A stretch of DNA of 64,000 nucleotides from Hydrogenophaga sp. (GTDB lineage: Bacteria > Pseudomonadota > Gammaproteobacteria > Burkholderiales > Burkholderiaceae_C): contig NZ_JAHBZK010000007.1 in assembly GCF_019635465.1 (NCBI RefSeq), positions 62,001-126,000 on the forward strand, in the 5' to 3' direction. The position numbers and the translations under genes were made by a program. Position 1 is the stretch's first letter, and each line of letters starts with the position of its first letter. Below the pieces are notes generated by a model that did not search any database, had not been told where the DNA came from, and was given only the letters and a program-made list of their open reading frames with translations. Below, piece by piece: positions 44,584 to 52,484 of the stretch.

Positions 44584-44991
44584 TCAGAGACCGATGGCCG
44601 CGATGCCGGCGCGCGCGATCTGCGCATCCTCGACCGACTTGACGCCGCTCACGCCCACCGCGCCAATGCACTGCCCGTCCTTGACGATGGGCACACCGCC
44701 CTCAAGCATGCCCTGCAGGTGCGGCGCGCTCAGGAACGACATGCGGCCCTGGTTGATCACGTCCTCATAGACCTTGCTCTCGCGCCGGCCCATGGCCGCC
44801 GTGTTGGCCTTGGCCGGGGCGATGTGGGCCGACACCGGCGGCGCGCCGTCCAGGCGCTGCAGCCACAGCAGGTGCCCGCCGGCGTCGACGATGGCGATGG
44901 TCACGGCCCATTGGTTGGCCAGGGCTTCTTTCTCGGCCGCCTCGGCGATCTTCCTGACGTCGGCTGCTTCAAGCTGGTGCGTTGATTTCAT
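44584..44991 (-). CDS. GlcG/HbpS family protein (DUF336)
   Basis: The 135-residue protein belongs to the GlcG/HbpS fold, members of which bind haem or cobalamin or sit beside glycolate and diol utilisation genes. Diagnostic parts are VTIAIVDAGGHLLWLQRLDGA, KANTAAMGRRES and the C-terminal GGVPIVKDGQCIGAVGVSG. Start MKSTHQLEAADVRKIAEAAE at 44991. No signal peptide. It faces exbD convergently and is divergent from the Bax-inhibitor gene; its own ligand is unknown. Confidence 0.88.
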   Translation of the reverse strand: MKSTHQLEAADVRKIAEAAEKEALANQWAVTIAIVDAGGHLLWLQRLDGAPPVSAHIAPAKANTAAMGRRESKVYEDVINQGRMSFLSAPHLQGMLEGGVPIVKDGQCIGAVGVSGVKSVEDAQIARAGIAAIGL

Positions 44992-45170
44992 GAACTTTTC
45001 CTGAGATTGGGGAACAAACGGCCTTGAAAGCCCGACGATACAGCGGCGATTGCAGACGGAACAGTCACAACTGTCGCCACCTGCACCCGGATGGCTGAGC
45101 GCCGTGCCTTCGCAAACCGGCACCCCGTGCCACAATGGCCGCGTCTTTCAGACCCAAGGAGATTCCAACG

Positions 45171-45869
45171 ATGACCGACCACGTGCAAACCAGCGGACGC
45201 TTTGGCGCCGCCGTGTCTTCCACCAACGCACAGCGCAACCGCGTGCTGCGCAACACCTACTGGCTGCTGGCCCTGTCGATGGTGCCCACCGTGCTGGGTG
45301 CCTGGGTGGGACTGGCCACGGGCATCACCGCCAGCCTGGGCGGCGGCCTCGGATTGATCGTGTTCCTGGGTGGCGCATTCGCCTTCATGTTCGCGATCGA
45401 GAAGACCAAGAACTCGGCCGCCGGCGTGCCCGTGCTGCTGGCCTTCACCTTCTTCATGGGCCTGATGCTCTCGCGTCTGCTGGCCATGGTGCTGGGCTTC
45501 TCCAACGGCGCGAGCCTGATCATGACGGCCTTCGGTGGCACCGCAGCGGTGTTCTTCGGCATGGCCTCGCTCTCGAGCGTGATCAAGCGCGACCTGTCGA
45601 GCATGGGCAAGTTCCTGTTCATCGGCGCCATCCTGATCGTGGTCGCCGCCATCGCCAACGTGTTCATCCAGTCCAGCGCGCTGATGATCACCGTGTCGGT
45701 GCTGGCCGTGGGTGTGTTCTCCGCCTTCATCCTGTACGACCTCAAGCGCGTGCAGGACGGCGAAGAAACCAACTACATCACCGCCACCCTGAGCGTGTAC
45801 CTGAGCCTGTTCAACGTGTTCCAGAACCTGCTGGTTCTGCTGGGCGTGTTCGGCGGCAACAGCGACTGA
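45171..45869 (+). CDS. Bax inhibitor-1/YccA family membrane protein
   Basis: The 232-residue protein has seven hydrophobic spans and the BI-1 signatures RNTYWLLALSMVPTVLGAW, AFGGTAAVFFGMASLSSVIKRDL and the C-terminal FSAFILYDLKRVQDGEETNYI, with the acidic residues thought to form the calcium/proton pore sensor. In E. coli YccA restrains FtsH. AGGAG lies 9 bases before the ATG. A strong terminator follows. Confidence 0.95.
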   Translation: MTDHVQTSGRFGAAVSSTNAQRNRVLRNTYWLLALSMVPTVLGAWVGLATGITASLGGGLGLIVFLGGAFAFMFAIEKTKNSAAGVPVLLAFTFFMGLMLSRLLAMVLGFSNGASLIMTAFGGTAAVFFGMASLSSVIKRDLSSMGKFLFIGAILIVVAAIANVFIQSSALMITVSVLAVGVFSAFILYDLKRVQDGEETNYITATLSVYLSLFNVFQNLLVLLGVFGGNSD

Positions 45870-45891
45870 GTGGTTTCACCCAGCGAAAACC

Positions 45892-45914
45892 AGGGGGCCT
45901 ACGGGCCCCTTTTT
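45892..45914 (+). terminator. Intrinsic terminator after the Bax inhibitor-1 gene
   Basis: GGGGCC pairs with GGCCCC around TACG, followed by five T. It lies about 24 bases after the stop codon. Confidence 0.92.
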
Positions 45915-45978
45915 CATGCGCGGGTGTCAAGTTCGGGTCGAACCAGCCGAAAAGCTCTGCAAACACCCCACATCCATC

Positions 45979-46293
45979 ATGCGCCGCACCACCCTGCTCC
46001 TCCTCGCCGTTGCCAGCGTCGTGCTGGCCGGCTGTGACGCGCTCGGCATCGAGACCGCCACCGCGGTGGCGGCCCGCAAGGAGGCCGAGGGCAAGGCCAT
46101 CGGCAGCGCCTGCCGGCACGCGGTGCGCAGCATCGAATCCTGCTTCCAGTCGAACACCCGCGCCAGCAAGGCGGCCGTGTTTGCGGGCTGGCGCGAGATG
46201 GACCAATACATGCGCGACAACAATGTCGTCGGCATGCCGTCCGAGGAAGCGCCTGTCGAGGGCGACAAGGCCGCCCACGGCGAGAAGTCCTGA
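45979..46293 (+). CDS. Hypothetical lipoprotein
   Basis: The 104-residue precursor has a lipoprotein signal MRRTTLLLLAVASVVLAGCD with lipobox VLAGC (Cys20), then a small, mainly helical domain with two further cysteines (SACRHAVRSIESCFQS) that could form a disulfide. No known domain is recognised. The ATG at 45979 was chosen because it begins the signal peptide. It converges on rlmD 18 bases away. Confidence 0.75.
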   Translation: MRRTTLLLLAVASVVLAGCDALGIETATAVAARKEAEGKAIGSACRHAVRSIESCFQSNTRASKAAVFAGWREMDQYMRDNNVVGMPSEEAPVEGDKAAHGEKS

Positions 46294-46311
46294 CCGCGGC
46301 GCCGGGCGCGC

Positions 46312-47718
46312 TCAGGCGGACGCGTCGGCCAGCTCGAACACCGCCATGCTCTCCACGTGCGCCGTGTGCGGGAACATGTTCACCGCTCCTGCGGCCACGC
46401 ACCGATACCCCGCCTGATGCACCAGCAAGCCCGCGTCGCGCGCCAGCGTGGCCGGGTTGCAGCTCACGTAAACAATGCGTCGCGGCGGCGTCCAAGCGCC
46501 ACGCAGCTCAGGCGTCTGGTGCAGGTCGGCCAGCGCCTTGGCCAGCGCGAAGGCGCCCTCACGGGGAGGATCCACCAGCCATTTGTCGGCCACCCCATCC
46601 GCCACCAGCATCTCGGGGGTCATCTCGAACAGGTTGCGCGCCACAAAAGCCGTGGACGCCAGCGGTTGCGCCCGGCCAGCCTGGTTGAGTGCCAGGTTCT
46701 CGCGCGAGCGCGCCACCAGGGTCTCGCTGCCCTCGATGCCCAGCACCTCGCCCGCTGTGGTGGCAATGGGCAGGGTGAAGTTGCCCAGGCCGCAGAACCA
46801 GTCGATGACCCGCTCGCTGGCCTTGGCATCCAGCAGCCGCAGCGCACGCGTCACCAGCACGCGGTTGATGGCCGGGTTGACCTGGGTGAAATCGGTGGGC
46901 TTGAACGGCATGGTGATGCCGAACTCGGGCAATGCGTAGCTCAGCGGCTCGCCACCCTCGTCGAGCAGGCGAACGGTGTCGGGGCCTTTGGACTGCAACC
47001 ACCATTGCACCGCGTGCCGCTGGGCGAACGCGCGCAGGCGAGCGAGGTCGTCCTCACTCAAGGGCTCCAGGTGGCGCAACACCAGCGCAGTAACGGTGTC
47101 GCCGCAGGCCAGTTCGATCTGCGGGCAGGTTTCGCGCGCGTCCATGCCGAAAATCAGCTCGCGCAAGGGCATCAGCATCGCGCTCACGTGAGGCGGCAGC
47201 ACCGGGCAGACCTTCATGTCGGCCACGTAGCGGCTCTTGCGTTCGTGAAAGCCGATCAGCACCTCGCCCTTTTTGTGCACGTGCCGCACCGACAGGCGAG
47301 CCCGGTAGCGGTAGCCCCAGGTGGGCCCTTCGATCGGGCGCAGCAGCGTCTCGGGCCTAACCTTGCCCAGGTGCCAGAGGTTGTCTTCGAGCACGCGCTG
47401 CTTGATGGCCACCTGCGCCGCCGGGTGCAGGTGCTGCATCTTGCAGCCGCCGCAGGCGCCAGCGTGCAAACCGAAGTTGGGGCAGCCCGGACGCACCCGC
47501 TGCGAGGACTCGCGGTGGACGGCGGTGGTGGTGCCGGCCTCCCAGTTGTTCTTCTTGCGGTGGATGGAGACACTGACCTGCTCGAACGGCAGCGCACCTT
47601 CAATGAAGACAACCTTGCCGTCGGCGCGGTGGGCAATGCCCTGGGCTTCGATGTCGAGGGATTCGACGGCCAGCGAGCCGTCGGGAAAGGCGGGGATTGT
47701 CTGGACTTCAGCGGACAT
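46312..47718 (-). CDS. rlmD: 23S rRNA (uracil-1939-C5)-methyltransferase RlmD
   Basis: RlmD (RumA) makes m5U1939 in 23S rRNA with SAM. The 468-residue protein has an N-terminal TRAM domain, the [4Fe-4S] cysteines [19 protein letters not shown], the SAM-binding region [16 protein letters not shown] and the catalytic cysteine in [12 protein letters not shown] with the downstream HTAHVE. All catalytic elements are present. Confidence 0.96.
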   Translation of the reverse strand: MSAEVQTIPAFPDGSLAVESLDIEAQGIAHRADGKVVFIEGALPFEQVSVSIHRKKNNWEAGTTTAVHRESSQRVRPGCPNFGLHAGACGGCKMQHLHPAAQVAIKQRVLEDNLWHLGKVRPETLLRPIEGPTWGYRYRARLSVRHVHKKGEVLIGFHERKSRYVADMKVCPVLPPHVSAMLMPLRELIFGMDARETCPQIELACGDTVTALVLRHLEPLSEDDLARLRAFAQRHAVQWWLQSKGPDTVRLLDEGGEPLSYALPEFGITMPFKPTDFTQVNPAINRVLVTRALRLLDAKASERVIDWFCGLGNFTLPIATTAGEVLGIEGSETLVARSRENLALNQAGRAQPLASTAFVARNLFEMTPEMLVADGVADKWLVDPPREGAFALAKALADLHQTPELRGAWTPPRRIVYVSCNPATLARDAGLLVHQAGYRCVAAGAVNMFPHTAHVESMAVFELADASA

Positions 47719-47831
47719 GCCGCGATTGTCTCAGGCCCCTGGACCTCAACCCGCGCAGCGTGAGGGCGCAGCCGATCCGCCGCCGGGCCGCCCCAAGGCG
47801 GATCAGCCACCGAGGGGCTGAGCCCCGCGGC

Positions 47832-47857
47832 TCCAAGCCTGCCTGCGCAGGCTTGGA
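47832..47857. repeat. Perfect 11-bp palindrome in the rlmD upstream gap
   Basis: TCCAAGCCTGC pairs with GCAGGCTTGGA around CTGC. It has no T-run and lies in the middle of a 221-base gap that is GC-rich and otherwise shows no gene. It resembles the dispersed palindromic elements frequent in intergenic DNA of this group. Confidence 0.6.
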
Positions 47858-47939
47858 CGGGCGAAGAAGGGCTGGCTCCGGCAGCCCTGCGGCCTGCAAG
47901 GCCTCGCGACCCGCGCAGCGGCGGAGCGTGGGGGCCATT

Positions 47940-48725
47940 TCACATCCAAGCGGCCAGGTATTCCTGCCAGTGCGGCTCGTTGGGCGCCAGGTTGCCCAGC
48001 GTTTCTTTCACGAAGTCGATTTCCTGCGCGTACTCGGCAGGGGTGAAGCCACCACGCATCTGCTGGAAGCGGCAGTACATGAGGTAGGTGTTCATCACAT
48101 CCGTCTCGCAATAGCGGCGGATCTCTTCGGTCTGCCCGGCCAGGTACTGCGCGTACACCTGCGAGCCGTCCATGCCCAGCTTGCCAGGGAATCCACAAAG
48201 TTTGGCCATGGCGTCCAGAGGCGCATTGTTCTTGGGCGAGTACATGGCCAGCAGGTCCATCAGGTCCAGGTGGCGCATGTGGTATCGACCGATGTAGTTG
48301 TTCCACTTGAACTCGCGGTCGTCTTCGCCCATGTCCCAGTACTTGTTGGCCTCGACGCCGTGGCGCAGGCCGCGGTAGTGCAGCACCGGCAGGTCAAAGC
48401 CGCCACCGTTCCAGCTGACGAGCTGGGGTACGTGCTTTTCGACCGCGTGGAAGAACTGTTGCACCACCTTGCCTTCGCTCGCACCGTCGCGGTCCACGAA
48501 CGAATGGATGCGCAGGCCTTCGGCATTGCGGAATACGCAGCTGATCACCAGCACACGCTGCAGGTGCAACGGCATGAAGTCGCTCTGCCCCTTTTCCTTG
48601 CGTTCGGCCAGCCAGGCGTCGTAGACCTGCGCATCGCTGACGTCGCTGGTCGCGCCGCGCAGGCTGCGCAGCCCGTCGATGTCCGGAATGGACTCGATGT
48701 CAAAGACGAGGACCGGCCAGGACAT
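47940..48725 (-). CDS. PolB-like 3'-5' exonuclease
   Basis: The 261-residue protein is a stand-alone DEDDy exonuclease related to the proofreading domain of family B polymerases: Exo I VFDIESIPD (Asp8, Glu10), Exo II in LVSWNGGGFDLPVLHYR, and Exo III in RRYCETDVMNTYLMY. Natural substrate unknown; probably DNA repair or nucleotide clean-up. Followed on the minus strand by rlmD after 221 bases. Confidence 0.92.
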   Translation of the reverse strand: MSWPVLVFDIESIPDIDGLRSLRGATSDVSDAQVYDAWLAERKEKGQSDFMPLHLQRVLVISCVFRNAEGLRIHSFVDRDGASEGKVVQQFFHAVEKHVPQLVSWNGGGFDLPVLHYRGLRHGVEANKYWDMGEDDREFKWNNYIGRYHMRHLDLMDLLAMYSPKNNAPLDAMAKLCGFPGKLGMDGSQVYAQYLAGQTEEIRRYCETDVMNTYLMYCRFQQMRGGFTPAEYAQEIDFVKETLGNLAPNEPHWQEYLAAWM

Positions 48726-48813
48726 GGGCGTTCAGCGTTGAGGGTTGAGCGTTTGGCATGAGCAGGTCGTCGGCGCTGATCGCTCAGCGCCCAACCCCCA
48801 ACGCAAAACGCCC
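48726..48813. repeat. Inverted pair of a dispersed 28-32 bp element
   Basis: GGGCGTTCAGCGTTGAGGGT (and 12 further bases, 48726-48757) is followed after about 22 bases by a related inverted copy at 48780-48813. A third copy lies at 37564-37593. The element fills the whole gap between nlpD and the exonuclease start and can fold into a long imperfect stem. Confidence 0.65.
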
Positions 48814-48814
48814 A

Positions 48815-49729
48815 TCACCGCTTGGGCAGGTAGGACAGCGGGTCGACCGGCTTGCCGAGACGACGCACCTCGAAGTGCAGCTTCACGCGGTCGGCGTCGC
48901 TGCTGCCCATTTCGGCGATCTTTTGCCCCTGTCGCACGGCCTGGTCCTCGCGCACCAGCAAGGCCTGGTTGTGGGCGTAGGCCGTGAGGTAGGTGTTGTT
49001 GTGCTTGAGGATGATCAGGTTGCCATAGCCGCGCAGACCGGCGCCCGCATAGACCACGCGGCCATCGGCGGCAGCCACCACCGGGTCGCCAACCTTGCCG
49101 GCAATGCTTACGCCCTTGTTGGTGTTCTCGTCGAAATTGGCGATCACCTGCCCGCTGGCTGGCCAGACGAATTGCACCTCGTCACCCGCAGCCACAGGGG
49201 CAGGCGCCGGTGCGGGGGCAGGCGCCGGTGACGGTGCCGCCGCAGGGGCGGTCGCCACAGGGCTGGTTTCGGTCAACGGCCGTGCCGTGACCCCACCAGA
49301 GGTGATCGGTGCCGTCACCGGGCCATTGGGCACGGCGGCGACAGCCGGTGCGGGCGCGGGCACGGCTGCACCGTTCGGCGGCGCCACGCGAAGCAGTTGG
49401 CCGACCTCGATCGCGTTCGGGTTGGGCAGGTTGTTCCAGGCGGCCACATCGCGCCAGTCCTGACCGGCGTTGAGCGCAATGCGGTACAGCGTGTCGCCCG
49501 GTTGGACGGTGATGTAGCCCACCTTGGGTTGGCTCTCACCGGGGGCCGGTGCGGCCGAAATCGGGCGGGAGGTGCCGCGGTCTTCCACGGGGGCGGGACG
49601 CGCCACGCGGGTCGCGCAACCTGCGCTCACCAGCAACGCAGCGCCCAGCAGCGACCACGTCAACGCCCTGCCTGCCGTCCATCCCTGTTGCCCGGCCTCA
49701 GCCGGGTCATGCAAAGCCAAAGGGTTCAT
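48815..49729 (-). CDS. nlpD: NlpD-like lipoprotein with LysM and degenerate LytM (M23) domain
   Basis: The 304-residue protein has a lipoprotein signal with lipobox VSAGC, a LysM peptidoglycan-binding domain (ITVQPGDTLYRIALNAGQDW), a Pro/Ala-rich linker and a C-terminal LytM domain (VAAADGRVVYAGAGLRGYGN, KLHFEVRRLGKPVDPLSYL). The first zinc-ligand motif (HxxxD) reads NKGVS, so the domain is probably inactive, as in E. coli NlpD, which activates the amidase AmiC at the septum. It follows surE-pcm, the classical nlpD context. Start MNPLALHDP at 49729. Confidence 0.92.
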   Translation of the reverse strand: MNPLALHDPAEAGQQGWTAGRALTWSLLGAALLVSAGCATRVARPAPVEDRGTSRPISAAPAPGESQPKVGYITVQPGDTLYRIALNAGQDWRDVAAWNNLPNPNAIEVGQLLRVAPPNGAAVPAPAPAVAAVPNGPVTAPITSGGVTARPLTETSPVATAPAAAPSPAPAPAPAPAPVAAGDEVQFVWPASGQVIANFDENTNKGVSIAGKVGDPVVAAADGRVVYAGAGLRGYGNLIILKHNNTYLTAYAHNQALLVREDQAVRQGQKIAEMGSSDADRVKLHFEVRRLGKPVDPLSYLPKR

Positions 49730-49812
49730 GAAGATTCCACCGTTGTCTGCGAGCCGCCCGTCGGGGCGACTCCAAATCCATACACGCTCATCGCCGGCAA
49801 AGGCGGGGACCG

Positions 49813-50586
49813 TCATGCGAGGCCCGATTTTAGGGGCACGAAAAGAACGGCCTCGAGCTCGGTGCGCACGATGCCGCGCGCGGTCTTGTCCACCACCACC
49901 AGGTTCTGCCGACCACCGGCCGTGACAGCCGGCGCCACCAAGCGCCCGCCCACCGCGAGCTGGTCGATCCAGGCTTCGGGCAGATCGTTCCCACCGGCCG
50001 CGGCAATGATGGCAGCGTAGGGTGCACCTTGTGTGAAGCCAAGCATGCCATCACCCAGGATGAGGTGCAGGTTGGGCACCCGCAAAGGGCGCAGGTTCTC
50101 GCGCGCCTTCTCGTGCAGGCTGCGGATGCGTTCGATGCTGTAGACCTCGCGCGCCACCTGGCTGAGCACCGCGGCCTGGTAGCCGCAGCCGGTACCGATC
50201 TCCAGCACGCGACCCAGGGGCGCCGACGGCGCCTGGCACAGCAGCTCCACCATGCGGGCGACCACGCTCGGCTTGCTGATGGTCTGGCCCTGTCCGATCG
50301 GCAGGCTGGTGTCTTCATAGGCCTGGTTGACCAGCGCGGTATCGACAAAGCGGTGGCGCTCGACCGCCAGCATGGCCGCCACCACACCCGGATGCGAGAT
50401 GCCCTGGGCCTGCAGTTTGCGCACCATGGCCGCGCGCACCGCCGAGGATTCCATGCCCACCCCGCTGGGCGTCGGCCGGTGCGGAGCCTGGGTCGCTTTA
50501 GCCAACCGCGCCGGCGCGGGGGCCGGCGTCCCGGCCGGCAGCCGCGCAGGAAACGCCGGACGGGGCTTGGGCGCTGGCGGTTTCAA
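49813..50586 (-). CDS. pcm: Protein-L-isoaspartate O-methyltransferase
   Basis: Pcm methylates isoaspartyl residues to repair aged proteins, using SAM (motif I VLEIGTGCGYQAAVL, then YSIERIRSLHEKAREN). The catalytic part starts at about MESSAVRAAMVRKL (50454). I extended it to a TTG at 50586, which overlaps the surE stop as TTGA and has GGAGG 6 bases ahead; this gives 257 residues with a Pro/Ala-rich N-terminal extension, as in related betaproteobacteria. If the extension is not translated the ATG at 50454 gives 213 residues. Confidence 0.9.
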   Translation of the reverse strand: MKPPAPKPRPAFPARLPAGTPAPAPARLAKATQAPHRPTPSGVGMESSAVRAAMVRKLQAQGISHPGVVAAMLAVERHRFVDTALVNQAYEDTSLPIGQGQTISKPSVVARMVELLCQAPSAPLGRVLEIGTGCGYQAAVLSQVAREVYSIERIRSLHEKARENLRPLRVPNLHLILGDGMLGFTQGAPYAAIIAAAGGNDLPEAWIDQLAVGGRLVAPAVTAGGRQNLVVVDKTARGIVRTELEAVLFVPLKSGLA

Positions 50587-51365
50587 GCGCCGCCTCCGGA
50601 CAAAGACGCCGCGGTGGGCGCCCAGTAGGGCAAGCGATCGTGATCGGTGAGGTCCACCTGCAAGGGCGTGATGGTGGCAAAGCCTTGCAGCGCGGCATGG
50701 AAATCGGTGCCATCCACGTCGTCGCGCGCCGGCCCGGCGCCGCCGATCCAGAACATGGTCTCCCCGCGCGGGCTTTCCTGGCGGATCACGGGCTCCGCTG
50801 CGTGACGGCGCCCCAGTCTGGTGACCTTGAAGCCCTTGATCTGCGCCAGCGGCAGGCAGGGAATGTTGACGTTGAGCAACCAGGGCTCCTGGCGCCGTTG
50901 CGCCTCGGGCAGCGACGGCAACAACTGCTGCACAAGCTCGGCCGCCTTGGCTGCCGCCACGTCGAGGTGCTTCCAGCCCTTCTCCGTCTGCGAGAAGGCG
51001 ATCGCCGGAATGCCGAACAGATAGCCTTCCATCGCGGCACCCACGGTGCCCGAGTAGATCGTGTCGTCGCCCATGTTGGCGCCGTTGTTGATGCCCGATA
51101 CCACCAGGTCGGGTCGGTAGCCGAGCAACCCGGTCAGCGCAATGTGCACGCAATCGGCCGGTGTGCCGTTCACATAGCGGAATCCGTTGGCCGCCTGGTG
51201 CACGTAAAGCGGCGAATGCAGCGTCAGTGCGTTGCTCTTGGCGCTGTTGTTGTGTTCGGGCGCCACCACCTCGACCTCGACATCGGGCAGGGCTTTGAGT
51301 GCGTCGTGCAGGGCCACGATGCCCGGCGCCTGAAAGCCGTCGTCGTTGGCGATGAGGATCTTCAT
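50583..51365 (-). CDS. surE: 5'/3'-nucleotidase SurE
   Basis: SurE is a metal-dependent survival phosphatase acting on nucleoside 5'- and 3'-monophosphates. The 260-residue protein begins MKILIANDDGFQAPGI with the metal-binding Asp8/Asp9 pair, then VVAPEHNNSAKSNALTL, YVNGTPADCVHIAL and VVSGINNGANMGDDTIYSGTV. Family length and order are typical. It is the first gene of surE-pcm-nlpD and is coupled to pcm. Confidence 0.97.
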   Translation of the reverse strand: MKILIANDDGFQAPGIVALHDALKALPDVEVEVVAPEHNNSAKSNALTLHSPLYVHQAANGFRYVNGTPADCVHIALTGLLGYRPDLVVSGINNGANMGDDTIYSGTVGAAMEGYLFGIPAIAFSQTEKGWKHLDVAAAKAAELVQQLLPSLPEAQRRQEPWLLNVNIPCLPLAQIKGFKVTRLGRRHAAEPVIRQESPRGETMFWIGGAGPARDDVDGTDFHAALQGFATITPLQVDLTDHDRLPYWAPTAASLSGGGA

Positions 51366-51484
51366 GGCCGGAATTCTAGGAGGCCATGGCGGTCACCCTC
51401 GGGACAATTCGCGGGCGTGCCCTCTGAGCAGAACCGGAGTGCCTGCCTATCATGCTCGCCAACCCCAGTACCGGAGACAAAAGC

Positions 51485-52471
51485 ATGCATGCCTGGCTGT
51501 GTGAGAACCCCGTGGGCGTCGACGCCCTGCAATGGAAAGAACTGCCCACGCCCACCCCAGCGGCGGGGCAGGTGTTGATCCGCATCGAAGCGGCCAGCCT
51601 GAACTTTCCCGACCTGCTCATCGTGCAAAACAAGTACCAGATGAAGCCGCCCCTGCCCTTTGTGCCCGGCAGCGAGTACGCCGGCGTCATCGAAGCGGTG
51701 GGCGAAGGCGTGCAGCACCTCAAGGTCGGTCAGTCGGTGGCCTGCCTGAGCGGCACCGGCGGCTTCGGCACCCACACGCTGGCGCCGGCTGCGCTGTGCA
51801 TGCCCCTGCCGCCGGGTTTTCCGGCGGTCGACGCGGCGGCGTTCATCATGATCTACGCCACCTCGTACCACGCGCTGATCGATCGCGCGCAACTCAAGGC
51901 CGGCGAGACGGTGCTCATCCTCGGTGCCGCCGGTGGGGTGGGCACGGCCGCCATCCAGCTGGCCAAAGCCGCGGGCGCCCGCGTCATCGCCGCCGCCTCC
52001 ACCGACGACAAGTGCGCGCTGTGCACCAAGCTCGGCGCCGACGCCACCATCAACTACAGCACCCACACGCCACAGGCGGGGCTGCGCGACGAGATCAAGC
52101 GCCTCACAGACGGCAAGGGCCCCGACGTGATCTACGACCCGGTGGGGGGTGATTTCGCCGAGCCGGCGTTTCGCTCCATCGCCTGGCGCGGGCGCTACCT
52201 GGTGGTGGGCTTCGCCAGCGGCCCCATCCCGGCACTGCCGCTGAACCTGCCGCTGCTCAAGGGCGCGAGCATCGTCGGCGTGTTCTGGGGCGACTTCGCC
52301 AAGCGCGAGCCCAAGGCCAACGCCGCCATGATGCAGACCCTGGCCGGCATGTACGCCAAGGGCGAGATCAAGCCCCTGGTGGAGCAGACCCTGCCCATGG
52401 CCGACCTGCCCAAGGCCTACGCGATCATGGGTGCGCGTTCGGTCAAGGGCAAGCTGGTGCTGGTGAACTGA
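51485..52471 (+). CDS. NADPH:quinone oxidoreductase family (zinc-free medium-chain dehydrogenase)
   Basis: The 328-residue protein is an MDR oxidoreductase: an N-terminal GroES-like domain (AASLNFPDLLIVQNKYQ, LPFVPGSEYAGVIEAVG) and a Rossmann fold with AAGGVGTAAIQLAK. The cysteine/histidine ligands of zinc alcohol dehydrogenases are missing, as in quinone oxidoreductases. GGAG precedes the ATG at 51485; an ATG at 51452 would lie upstream of this site. Divergent from surE. Substrate not predictable. Confidence 0.9.
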   Translation: MHAWLCENPVGVDALQWKELPTPTPAAGQVLIRIEAASLNFPDLLIVQNKYQMKPPLPFVPGSEYAGVIEAVGEGVQHLKVGQSVACLSGTGGFGTHTLAPAALCMPLPPGFPAVDAAAFIMIYATSYHALIDRAQLKAGETVLILGAAGGVGTAAIQLAKAAGARVIAAASTDDKCALCTKLGADATINYSTHTPQAGLRDEIKRLTDGKGPDVIYDPVGGDFAEPAFRSIAWRGRYLVVGFASGPIPALPLNLPLLKGASIVGVFWGDFAKREPKANAAMMQTLAGMYAKGEIKPLVEQTLPMADLPKAYAIMGARSVKGKLVLVN

Positions 52472-52484
52472 ACGTCAGCGTCGA

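Noticed and set aside
49813-51153. 446-residue form of Pcm starting inside surE
   Set aside because: The added region is an out-of-frame reading of surE; a TTG with a proper ribosome site at 50586 is better.
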